Program-made: the position numbers and the translations under genes
Shown here: positions 23,564 through 31,346 of the stretch, in pieces
How the letters are laid out: every line of letters starts with the position of its first letter
Position numbering within the stretch: position 1 is the stretch's first letter
The notes under the pieces: generated by a model
What the model saw: only the letters and a program-made list of their open reading frames with translations
What the model was told of the DNA's origin: nothing
Database searches by the model: none
Source: DASXTW01 sp046726275
Lineage (GTDB): Bacteria > Actinomycetota > UBA4738
Length of the DNA stretch: 59,977 bases
Assembly (NCBI GenBank): GCA_046726275.1
Contig: JBKPAF010000016.1
Span: 1-59,977, forward strand
Direction: 5' to 3'

Positions 23564-23929
23564 GTGGAGAGCTACTTCCAGTCCTACGGCATCGTGGTCG
23601 CCCTGCTGATCGCGGGGCTGGGCCTGGTGGCCACGGCATTCACAGCGGCCCGTTTGGTGGCCCCCCGGCGGCAACTGGCGGAGAAGCTCACCACCTACGA
23701 GTGCGGGATCGATCCGGTCGGAGAAGGCTGGTCACAGACCCAGATCCGCTATTACATCTACGCCTTCCTTTTCGTGATCTTCGATGTGGAGAGCGTGTTC
23801 CTCTTCCCCTGGGCCACCATCTTCGAGGGCCTCGGCCTCCAGGCTGTGGTCGAGATGGCCATCTTCGTGTTCATCCTGGCTCTGGGGCTTCTCTACGCGT
23901 ATCGGAAGAAGGTCCTTCAGTGGGCGTGA
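23564..23929 (+). CDS. nuoA: NADH-quinone oxidoreductase subunit A, second copy
   Basis: 121 residues, three helices, normal NuoA length with no tail, unlike copy 1. The loop TYECGIDPVGEGWSQTQIRYY and FLFVIFDVESVFLFPWA are diagnostic; here the loop has the canonical Cys (YECG), which copy 1 replaces by Ser (YESG). GTG 23564 has AAGGAG at 23555-23560. First gene of a short nuo cluster downstream of a Rex-type site. Confidence 0.95.
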   Translation: MESYFQSYGIVVALLIAGLGLVATAFTAARLVAPRRQLAEKLTTYECGIDPVGEGWSQTQIRYYIYAFLFVIFDVESVFLFPWATIFEGLGLQAVVEMAIFVFILALGLLYAYRKKVLQWA

Positions 23930-23934
23930 CTGGG

Positions 23935-24012
23935 GTCCAGGGGGGTAGCAGCAACGAGCGCAGCGAGGCAGCTGCGGACCCCCTGGCTCGTCGACGACCC
24001 GCCGAAGGCGGG
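23935..24012. other. Two hairpins in the nuoA2-nuoB2 spacer, with a GAGCGCAGCGAG repeat core
   Basis: CCAGGGGGGT (23937-23946) pairs with ACCCCCTGG (23978-23986), with an inner GCAGC/GCTGC stem, leaving a loop containing CGAGCGCAGCGAG. A second hairpin CCCGCC-GAA-GGCGGG follows at 23998-24012. The 103-nt gap is the largest in an otherwise nearly gapless nuo2 cluster. No U-tract follows, so this may be an RNA-processing or repeat element instead of a terminator. Confidence 0.45.
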
Positions 24013-24032
24013 GTGCCGAGGAGGAGAACAAT

Positions 24033-24539
24033 TTGAGCATCCTCGACCAGGTGGAGATGCCCCAGCCCGTGAAGTTCATCCTGAACTGGGGCCGGAAGTA
24101 TTCGTTGTGGGTGATGAACTTCGGCCTGGCCTGTTGCGCCATCGAGCTCATCGCCACGTCTACGTCCAAGCACGATTTCATGCGACTGGGAGTGATCCCG
24201 ATCGCCCACGGCCCTCGCCAGGCCGACCTGATGGTCGTGGCCGGCACCCTCACGGACAAGATGGCCCCGGCCCTGAAGCGCGTGTACGAGCAGATGCCCG
24301 ACCCGAAGTACGTGATCTCGTTCGGCTCCTGCTCCAACTGCGGGGGCCCCTACTGGGATTCCTATTCGGTGACCAAGGGAGTGGACCAGATCGTCCCCGT
24401 CGACGTGTACGTGCCCGGATGTCCCCCGCGCCCCGAGGCCCTGCTCCACGGGATCATCCGGCTGCAGGAGAAGATCCAGAAGGAAGACATCCGGGAGAAG
24501 TGGAGTGGCAGGCTCACGGAAGCGCCTCTCACCAGCTGA
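24033..24539 (+). CDS. nuoB: NADH-quinone oxidoreductase subunit B, second copy
   Basis: 168 residues; N2-cluster subunit. Ligand candidates are Cys34-Cys35, Cys100 and Cys130, with an additional Cys103 in GSCSNCGGPYWDSY. Starts at TTG 24033 with GAGGAGGAG about 6 nt upstream. This copy keeps the standard NuoB loop sequence better than copy 1 does. The 3' end overlaps nuoC2 by 35 nt. Confidence 0.95.
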   Translation: MSILDQVEMPQPVKFILNWGRKYSLWVMNFGLACCAIELIATSTSKHDFMRLGVIPIAHGPRQADLMVVAGTLTDKMAPALKRVYEQMPDPKYVISFGSCSNCGGPYWDSYSVTKGVDQIVPVDVYVPGCPPRPEALLHGIIRLQEKIQKEDIREKWSGRLTEAPLTS

Positions 24540-25032
24540 CATCGTCGAGCGCCTCCGGGCACAGTTTGGTGAGGACATCGTCTCCTCCGGGGAGGTCCAC
24601 GGACATCCGGTGGTGACCGTCTCTCCTGGGCGTTATACGGAGATCGCCGGGTTCCTCAGGGATGAACCCGAGCTCGACTTCGATTTCTTCGACTTCCTGA
24701 CCGCGGTCGACCACCGGCCGAAGGGACGAGGCTTCGAGGTGGCCGTCCACCTGTTCTCCACCCGGTTGAACCAGCACGTCCGGCTCAAGGTCGAGTGCGA
24801 CGCGGAGGATCCTCGGTGCGCCACCATCTCCCACCTCTGGCCGGGCGCGAACTGGTTCGAGCGCGAGGCGTGGGAGCTCCTGGGGATCACGTTCGAGGGC
24901 CATCCGCATCTGGTGAAGCTGGTGCTCCCCGAGCAGTTCGAGGGTCACCCGCTCCGGAAGGACTTCGCCCTCATGACCAGGGAGGCCAAACCCTGGCCCG
25001 GGGCGGTCGAGGGGGAGGAGATCGAAGAATGA
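24505..25032 (+). CDS. nuoC: NADH-quinone oxidoreductase subunit C, second copy
   Basis: 175 residues with the NuoC signature ANWFEREAWELLGITFEGHP (residues about 114-133) and HPLRKDF. GTG 24505 lies 35 nt inside nuoB2 and has GGGAGAAG at 24493-24500, a well-placed Shine-Dalgarno; no later in-frame start would keep the N-terminal helix. NuoC and NuoD are normally adjacent or fused, but here nuoH follows after only 10 nt and no NuoD is present. Confidence 0.93.
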   Translation: MAGSRKRLSPADIVERLRAQFGEDIVSSGEVHGHPVVTVSPGRYTEIAGFLRDEPELDFDFFDFLTAVDHRPKGRGFEVAVHLFSTRLNQHVRLKVECDAEDPRCATISHLWPGANWFEREAWELLGITFEGHPHLVKLVLPEQFEGHPLRKDFALMTREAKPWPGAVEGEEIEE

Positions 25033-25042
25033 GGGAGGAAGA

Positions 25043-26062
25043 ATGAGATTGCTCCTCCTGGTCCAAGGGCAGAGCTTCGTCGACAGCCTCATCGACAACT
25101 TCTGGGGCGCGCTCATCGTCAAGCTGGTGTTGGTGCTGGGCTTCGTGCTGGTCGCGCCCATCGTGGTGATCTATGCCGAGCTGAAGATCATGGCGCACAT
25201 GCAGCACCGGTTGGGTCCGATGTACGCCGGGCGGTTCCACGGGGTCGGCCAGCCCATCGCCGACGGCATCAAGCTCATCCAGAAAGAGGACGTGGTTCCG
25301 TCGGCCGCGGACTCGTGGATCTTCACTCTTGCTCCCGCCGTGGTTCTCGTTCCGTACATCGCGTTGTTCGTGGTGCTCCCCTTCAGCGACACGCTCTTCG
25401 CGGAGAACCTCGACGTTGGGATCTTCTACGTTCTCGCCATCACCACCGTGTCCGTGATCGGCGTGCTCATGGCTGGGTGGGCCAGCGCGAACAAGTTCTC
25501 CCTCATCGGAGCGCTTCGGGCCGCCGCCCAGCTGATCGCGTACGAGCTGCCCATGATCCTCGCCGCCGTCGCCGTGGTGATGCAGGCGGGAACGCTTTCT
25601 CTGGTCGGGATCACCGAAGCCCAGCAGCACTACTGGTTCGTGTTCACCCAACCCCTGATGTTCCTGGTGTTCCTGGTCGCGTCTCTGGCGGAGCTGACCC
25701 GGACGCCCTTCGACATGCCCATCGCCGAGTCAGAGATCATCTTCGGCGCGTACACCGAGTACACGGGGATGAAGTTCGGACTGCTCATGCTCTCGGAGTA
25801 CGCGGGCATCCTCGCGTTCTCCGGGATCGCGACCGTCCTGTTCCTCGGGGGATACCAGCCTCTTCCCGGGCTCAGCTTCATCCCGGAGCCATTCTGGATG
25901 ATCGGCAAGCTCGGGCTGATCGCCTTCCTCATCATCTGGCTTCGTGTAACGTACCCGCGTTTGCGCGAGGACCAGCTCCAGCGATTCTCCTGGGTCGTGC
26001 TCATCCCGATCGCCCTGGCCGACATCCTCGTGACCGGGGCGGTCAAGGTCCTGGTGAAGTAG
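25043..26062 (+). CDS. nuoH: NADH-quinone oxidoreductase subunit H, second copy
   Basis: 339 residues, about eight helices. AHMQHRLGPMYAGRFHGVGQPIADGIKLIQKED (landmark, residues about 51-83) and ELTRTPFDMPIAESEIIFG are recognisable but differ from the nuo1 copy (RIGPNRAG and ETNRPPFDLPEAETEL), so this is an old paralogue and not a recent duplicate. Starts at ATG 25043 with GAGGGAGGAAG upstream; abuts nuoI2 with no gap. Confidence 0.95.
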   Translation: MRLLLLVQGQSFVDSLIDNFWGALIVKLVLVLGFVLVAPIVVIYAELKIMAHMQHRLGPMYAGRFHGVGQPIADGIKLIQKEDVVPSAADSWIFTLAPAVVLVPYIALFVVLPFSDTLFAENLDVGIFYVLAITTVSVIGVLMAGWASANKFSLIGALRAAAQLIAYELPMILAAVAVVMQAGTLSLVGITEAQQHYWFVFTQPLMFLVFLVASLAELTRTPFDMPIAESEIIFGAYTEYTGMKFGLLMLSEYAGILAFSGIATVLFLGGYQPLPGLSFIPEPFWMIGKLGLIAFLIIWLRVTYPRLREDQLQRFSWVVLIPIALADILVTGAVKVLVK

Positions 26063-26941
26063 ATGTCGATCGAGCTGGAACAGGAAGTCGGGACCCGGGC
26101 CGCTCGGCCGGCCAAGCGGCGGCGCCTCCCCGGCGGCGGCCTCCTCAAGGGCTTGGGGGTGACCCTCAAGCACATGCTCCAACGCTCCATCACCCAGGAG
26201 TACCCGGACGAGAAGCCCGATCTGCCACCCCGGACCCGCGGGGTGATCGCGCTGAAGGAAGCGAACTGCACCGTCTGTTACAAGTGCTCCCGGGAGTGCC
26301 CCGACTGGTGCATATACATCGACGCCCACAAGGAGACCCATCCACCGGCATCGGGCGGCCGGGCCCGGTCGGTGAAGGTGCTCGACCGCTTCGCCATCGA
26401 CTACGCCCTGTGTATGTATTGCGGCATCTGCGTCGAGGTATGCCCCTTCGACGCCTTGTTCTGGGCTCCGGACTTCGAATACGCCGAGTACGACATCCTC
26501 AACATGACCCACGAGAAGGAACGGCTGGAGGAGTGGACCTACCGGGTGCTCCCCCCGCCCCCCCTCGAGGTCGGCGCCGAGCCGCTGCCCACTCCCGAGG
26601 AGGTTCCCGTCCAGACGGGGGGTAGCCAGGCGGTGGCGGCCCGCCCACCCTCCGCCGAGGAGACCTCGGCCCCAGGGGCTCAGCCGCCGGCGGAGATGGC
26701 GCCGGCCCGGGCCGAGCCGCAGACCGCGCCGCCCCCCCAATCCGGTGCCGCCACGGCCGAGGCGCCTCCGGCGGCCGCCGCTCGCCCGGCCGGCGAGCGG
26801 CACGAAGTCGAGCCCGACCAGGAGACGCTCGACCGCGTCCTGGCCGAGGAGCTGGCCAAGGGAACCGATCGGCGGGTCGCGGAAGGCCGGGCTCGGGCAG
26901 CAGCCGTGCGCGCGGCGAAGAGAAAGGCCGAAGGGGGGTAG
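26063..26941 (+). CDS. nuoI: NADH-quinone oxidoreductase subunit I, second copy, with long C-terminal extension
   Basis: 292 residues. Two [4Fe-4S] motifs: Cys69-x2-Cys72-x2-Cys75-x3-Cys79 and Cys117-x2-Cys120-x2-Cys123-x3-Cys127, as expected for the N6a/N6b ferredoxin subunit. Residues about 165-292 are an extra Pro/Ala/Glu-rich, probably disordered tail that ends in a charged helix (RVAEGRARAAAVRAAKRKA). The nuo1 copy ends at 177. The tail function is unknown; it could bind a missing-module partner. Confidence 0.93.
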   Translation: MSIELEQEVGTRAARPAKRRRLPGGGLLKGLGVTLKHMLQRSITQEYPDEKPDLPPRTRGVIALKEANCTVCYKCSRECPDWCIYIDAHKETHPPASGGRARSVKVLDRFAIDYALCMYCGICVEVCPFDALFWAPDFEYAEYDILNMTHEKERLEEWTYRVLPPPPLEVGAEPLPTPEEVPVQTGGSQAVAARPPSAEETSAPGAQPPAEMAPARAEPQTAPPPQSGAATAEAPPAAAARPAGERHEVEPDQETLDRVLAEELAKGTDRRVAEGRARAAAVRAAKRKAEGG

Positions 26942-26974
26942 CCGGCGCTGAGCGCCCAGGAGATCATCTTCGTC

Positions 26975-27499
26975 GTGGTGGCCGTGGTTGGAGCGATCGC
27001 CGCGGTACGCCTCGTCACCAGCCGCAACGTCGTCCACGCTGCGCTGTACCTGGTGCTTGCCCTGGCCATGGTCGCCGGGACTTACCTCCTTGTGGCGGCC
27101 GAGTTCCTGGCCTGGGTCCAGGTACTGATCTATGTCGGAGCGATCGTGGTCCTGTTGCTGTTCAGCCTCATGCTCACGAAGGCCCCCATCGGGCGGGAGA
27201 CGCTCGACAACCAGCAGCGGGGGATCGCGGCCCTGGTGGGTGCCGGCGTGCTCGCCGGGCTGGCCTTCCTGATCCAGGATGCCTTCGAGGGGGCCAGGAT
27301 CACGCTGCAGCCCAGTCGCACCGCCCAGATCGGGACCGCCATCTTCCGAGACTTCGTCCTTCCCTTCGAGGTGGTCTCCGTCCTGCTCCTGGCCGCCCTG
27401 ATCGGTGCGGTCGTCATCGCCCGGAAGGAAGAGGTGCCCGAGGCCGGCCCCGAGCGGCGGATCCCGTTGATCGGCCGGAGGGAGAGAATCCGCCGATGA
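26975..27499 (+). CDS. nuoJ: NADH-quinone oxidoreductase subunit J, second copy
   Basis: 174 residues from GTG 26975, five helices. TSRNVVHAALYLVLALAMVAG and WVQVLIYVGAIVVLLLFSLML match NuoJ helices 1-3. The homologous N-terminus (SAQEIIFVVV) begins earlier, so a rare CTG start at 26948, with AAGGGGGG upstream, may be the true one; I report the first conventional start. Overlaps nuoK2 by 4 nt. Confidence 0.9.
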   Translation: MVAVVGAIAAVRLVTSRNVVHAALYLVLALAMVAGTYLLVAAEFLAWVQVLIYVGAIVVLLLFSLMLTKAPIGRETLDNQQRGIAALVGAGVLAGLAFLIQDAFEGARITLQPSRTAQIGTAIFRDFVLPFEVVSVLLLAALIGAVVIARKEEVPEAGPERRIPLIGRRERIRR

Positions 27500-27819
27500 C
27501 CGAGCTGCTCGCCGCCACGATCCGGCTCCCGTTCCTGTTGTTCTTCGGGGCCGTGCTGTTCTCGTGCGGGGTGTACGGGGTGCTGGCCAGGCGCAACGCC
27601 GTCCTCGTCCTGATGTCGATCGAGCTGATGTTGAACGCAGTCAACGTGAATCTGGTGGCGTTCTCCACCTACCTCAAGGACCTCACCGGGCAGGTGTTCG
27701 CGCTGTTCGTGATCACGGTGGCCGCGGCGGAGATCGGGATCGGCCTGGCCATCGTGATCCTCATCTACAGGAACCGCGAAACGATCAACGTCGACGAGAT
27801 CAGCCTCCTGAAGTGGTGA
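27496..27819 (+). CDS. nuoK: NADH-quinone oxidoreductase subunit K, second copy
   Basis: 107 residues, three helices. MSIELMLNAVNVNLVAF and VAAAEIGIGLAIVI hold the two conserved proton-path Glu residues. ATG 27496 overlaps the nuoJ2 stop (ATGA). Confidence 0.95.
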   Translation: MTELLAATIRLPFLLFFGAVLFSCGVYGVLARRNAVLVLMSIELMLNAVNVNLVAFSTYLKDLTGQVFALFVITVAAAEIGIGLAIVILIYRNRETINVDEISLLKW

Positions 27820-27838
27820 GTCGGCTGGGGAATCGCCC

Positions 27839-29770
27839 GTGATCCGCTATGCCTGGCTGATCCCATCTCTCCCTGCGGTCTCCTTCTTCTTCATCGTCTT
27901 CCTCGGCAAGAGGATGCCCAGGCGCGGGTCGGAGATCGGCATCGCCGCGGTGTTCGGGAGCTTCGTTATCTCTTTGTTCGTCCTGTGGCACTTCGTCACG
28001 GGCGGGGAGCCAGTGGTCAGCTCCGTGCCGTTCATCGACGTCGGAGGCGCCTTCCAGATCGACATCGGACAGTACGTGGACGGGCTGGCGGCCGTGATGT
28101 TCGTGGTGGTCACCTTCGTTTCGTTGCTCGTTCAGATCTACTCCACCGAATACATGCGCGGCGACCGTCGGTTCACGTGGTACTTCGCGGCGCTGTCCTT
28201 GTTCACGGCCTCCATGCTGAACCTGGTAATCGCCAGCAACCTGTTCCAGCTCCTGGTGGGGTGGGAGCTGGTGGGCATCTGCTCCTATCTCCTGATCGGG
28301 CACTGGTGGGAGGAGAAGGAGAACTCCGACGCCGCCATCAAGGCGTTCATCACCACGAAGACCGGCGACATCCCGTTCCTGTTCGGGATCTTCGTGCTGA
28401 CCGTCGCCGCCGGCACTTCCAACATCCCCGAGATCACGCACTTGGCCGAATCCCATGAGATCGCCACCGGGACCCTCACGGTAGCAGCGCTCCTCTTGTT
28501 CGGCGGTGCCATCGGGAAGTCGGCCCAGTTCCCCCTGCACGTCTGGCTCCCCGACGCCATGGCCGGTCCGACCCCCGTGTCCGCGCTGATCCATGCCGCC
28601 ACCATGGTGGCGGCTGGTGTCTACCTGGTGGGCCGGATGTTCGCCGTGTTCGCTCCCTCCGGGGATGCCCTCGTCTTCGTGGGGACGATCGGCGCGATCA
28701 CGATGCTGATCGCGGCGCTCCTGGCGATGATCCAGGACGACATCAAACGCGTGCTTGCCTACTCGACGGTCTCCCAGCTCGCTTACATGGTCGCGGCCCT
28801 GGGTCTCGGCGAGGAGGGCTACACTCCGGCCCTGTTCCACCTCTTCACCCACGCGTTTTTCAAGGCTCTCCTGTTCCTCGGAGCCGGCTCGCTGATCCAT
28901 GCAGTGCACACCAACAACATGAGTGAGATGGGGGGCCTTCGAAAGGCCATGCCGGTCACCTTCGTGACGTTCCTGATCGGTTCGGCCGCCCTGTCCGGCA
29001 TCCCGCCTCTGGCCGGCTTCTGGTCCAAGGACGAGATCATCTCCACGGCCTGGCGGACGGGCCACTACGCCATCTGGTTCGTGGCGTTGCTCACCACCAT
29101 CCTCACGGCGTTCTACATGACCCGGGTCGTTCTGCTCACCTTCTTCGGCTCGTACCGGGGGACCGCCCACGCCGCCCACGAGTCGCCTCCGTCGATGACC
29201 GTTCCGCTGATGATCCTGGCCGGTATGTCGTGCGTCGTCGGGCTGCTCGGCGCCCCCCAGCTGTACGCCGTGTTCGCCGACTGGGTGCATTTCGGCGCGG
29301 AGGCCCCTCACGAGCCCTTCCAGTACGGGTTCGCCGCGGTCTCCATCCTCGGCGCCCTCGCCGGGATCGCCGTTGGGTACAGGCTGTATGCGCGGTGGCG
29401 GGAGCGCGACCCCCTTCGCCGGCTCGGCCCCGCGTACACCGTCTTGGAACGGAAGTACTACCTCGACGACCTGTATCTGCGGGGAGTGGTCCGGCCCGTG
29501 CAGTACGACCTGTCGGCGGGTGTGTATTGGGCGGACCAGAAGATCGTCGACGGAGCGGTGAACGGCGCGGCTTCGCTGACGCGCAGGCTGGGGTTGGGAG
29601 TAGACGTCGTCGATCGCAGAGGTGTAGACGGCGCCGTCAACGGCGTCGGCCACATCACGCGGCAGTCCGGTGGGCTGCTCCGGTACATCCAGTCGGGGAA
29701 CGTGCAGAGGTACGCGGTGTTCCTGTTCGTCGGCGTGGTCATCCTGACCATCGCCATCACCAGGTTCTGA
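27839..29770 (+). CDS. nuoL: NADH-quinone oxidoreductase subunit L, second copy
   Basis: 643 residues, about 16 helices, full length. LLVGWELVGICSYLLIGHWW, KSAQFPLHVWLPDAMAGPTP and LAYSTVSQLAYMVAALG are the antiporter-like signatures. GTG 27839 comes 19 nt after nuoK2. The C-terminal lateral-helix region is present, so the pump arm of this cluster looks complete. Confidence 0.96.
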   Translation: MIRYAWLIPSLPAVSFFFIVFLGKRMPRRGSEIGIAAVFGSFVISLFVLWHFVTGGEPVVSSVPFIDVGGAFQIDIGQYVDGLAAVMFVVVTFVSLLVQIYSTEYMRGDRRFTWYFAALSLFTASMLNLVIASNLFQLLVGWELVGICSYLLIGHWWEEKENSDAAIKAFITTKTGDIPFLFGIFVLTVAAGTSNIPEITHLAESHEIATGTLTVAALLLFGGAIGKSAQFPLHVWLPDAMAGPTPVSALIHAATMVAAGVYLVGRMFAVFAPSGDALVFVGTIGAITMLIAALLAMIQDDIKRVLAYSTVSQLAYMVAALGLGEEGYTPALFHLFTHAFFKALLFLGAGSLIHAVHTNNMSEMGGLRKAMPVTFVTFLIGSAALSGIPPLAGFWSKDEIISTAWRTGHYAIWFVALLTTILTAFYMTRVVLLTFFGSYRGTAHAAHESPPSMTVPLMILAGMSCVVGLLGAPQLYAVFADWVHFGAEAPHEPFQYGFAAVSILGALAGIAVGYRLYARWRERDPLRRLGPAYTVLERKYYLDDLYLRGVVRPVQYDLSAGVYWADQKIVDGAVNGAASLTRRLGLGVDVVDRRGVDGAVNGVGHITRQSGGLLRYIQSGNVQRYAVFLFVGVVILTIAITRF

Positions 29771-29803
29771 ATGTCCATGTGCGCTGCAAACGGGGGAGAG
29801 TAG

Positions 29804-31336
29804 ATGAGCTGGGACGAGTGGGCGATCACGCTGGCGGTCTTCCTGCCCACCCTGGGGGCTCTGATCATCGCGGCCATCCCTGGAAACAGGGACCGGCTGA
29901 TCCGCGTTCTCGGCATGCTGTTCTCCGGCGCCGCCCTGGTCGTCGGCGTGATCATGCTTTTCGGCTTCAACTACGGGGCCCACGACGGGCTGCAGTTCGA
30001 GCAGAACGTCATGTGGATCTCCACGATCAATGCCCGTTACCACGTGGGCATCGACGGGATCAGCCTCCCGCTGTTCGAGTTGACCCTCCTCCTGTCGTTC
30101 CTGTGCGCCGTGTACACGTGGCGGTTCCTTCCCTCGCCCGGCCGGCCCAAGGCGTTCCTGGCTCTCATGCTCCTGCTGGAGACCGGGATGGCCGGGACCT
30201 TCATCGCCTTCGACCTGGTCCTGTTCTTCATCTTCTGGGAGCTCGTGCTGGTCCCGATGTACTTCCTGATAGGGATCTGGGGGTCGGCCAACCGCGAGTA
30301 CGCAGCCATCAAGTTCTTCCTCTACACCTTGTTCGGAAGCGTGTTCATGCTGTTGGGCTTCCTGGCCATGTTCTTCAAGTCCGAACCGCACACGTTCGAC
30401 ATCGTCCAGCTCCAGCAGTTCGCGGGCACGGCCGGATTCAGCAAGAACCTCCAATTGATCATCTTTGCCGGCGTGTTCCTCGGCTTCGCCATCAAGGTGC
30501 CGATGTGGCCGTTCCACACGTGGCTTCCGGACGCCCATACGGAGGCGCCGACAGTCGGCTCGGTTCTGCTGGCGGGCATCCTGCTGAAGATGGGGACCTA
30601 TGGATTCGTCCGCATCGCCCTCCCGATCCTGCCCGACGCGGCACGGGTGTGGGCGCCTTTCATCGGCGTTCTGGCTGTCATCGCCATCGTGTATGCCTCC
30701 CTGGCCTGCCTGGCCCAGAAGGACCTGAAGCGGCTGATCGCGTTCTCGTCCGTGGGTCACATGGGCTTCGTGATGCTGGGCATCGCCACCCTCACGGAGG
30801 TGGGGATCAACGCCGCGCTCTTCGGGATGGTGGCGCACGGGATCATCACCGGGATGCTGTTCTTCGAAGTGGGCTCGATCTACGACCGGTATCACACCCG
30901 GCTCATCTCCGACATCGGCGGTGGGATGCTGCAGAAGATCCCCCTGCTGGCCGGCATCTTCGCCTTCACGGCCATCGCGTCCCTGGGCCTGCCGGGCCTC
31001 GCAGGGTTCTGGGGGGAGGTGATGGCGCTGGGGTCCTCGTACAGTCCCGCCGAGATCCTGTCGGGCCATCTCACGTTGTTCCGGACCCTCATGGTGTTCG
31101 GCGGGATCGGTACCATCCTCACCGCTGGCTACTTCCTGTGGACCCTCCAGCGGGTGAACCTGGGGACCATTCCCACGTCGTGGAAGGAAACCGCGCTCCC
31201 CGACGTGACATCAGTGGAGCTAGTGGCCTGGGTACCGCTCCTCGTGGGCATCCTGCTGCTCGGGCTCTACCCCCAAGTGGTGTTCGGGGTCACCGATGAG
31301 GCGGTGACGGCCCTGGCCAGGATCTTCGGCGGGTGA
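29804..31336 (+). CDS. nuoM: NADH-quinone oxidoreductase subunit M, second copy
   Basis: 510 residues, about 14 helices. FFIFWELVLVPMYFLIGIWG and IKVPMWPFHTWLPDAHTEAP are clear NuoM signatures. It lacks the long Cys-containing tail of the nuo1 NuoM. ATG 29804 has GGGGGAG at 29792-29798, 33 nt after nuoL2. Confidence 0.96.
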   Translation: MSWDEWAITLAVFLPTLGALIIAAIPGNRDRLIRVLGMLFSGAALVVGVIMLFGFNYGAHDGLQFEQNVMWISTINARYHVGIDGISLPLFELTLLLSFLCAVYTWRFLPSPGRPKAFLALMLLLETGMAGTFIAFDLVLFFIFWELVLVPMYFLIGIWGSANREYAAIKFFLYTLFGSVFMLLGFLAMFFKSEPHTFDIVQLQQFAGTAGFSKNLQLIIFAGVFLGFAIKVPMWPFHTWLPDAHTEAPTVGSVLLAGILLKMGTYGFVRIALPILPDAARVWAPFIGVLAVIAIVYASLACLAQKDLKRLIAFSSVGHMGFVMLGIATLTEVGINAALFGMVAHGIITGMLFFEVGSIYDRYHTRLISDIGGGMLQKIPLLAGIFAFTAIASLGLPGLAGFWGEVMALGSSYSPAEILSGHLTLFRTLMVFGGIGTILTAGYFLWTLQRVNLGTIPTSWKETALPDVTSVELVAWVPLLVGILLLGLYPQVVFGVTDEAVTALARIFGG

Positions 31337-31346
31337 GGCCGGTCCG

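Noticed and set aside
25020..25045. A hidden or frameshifted nuoD between nuoC2 and nuoH2
   Set aside because: Only 10 nt separate the two genes and both ends carry intact family motifs, so there is no room for nuoD.
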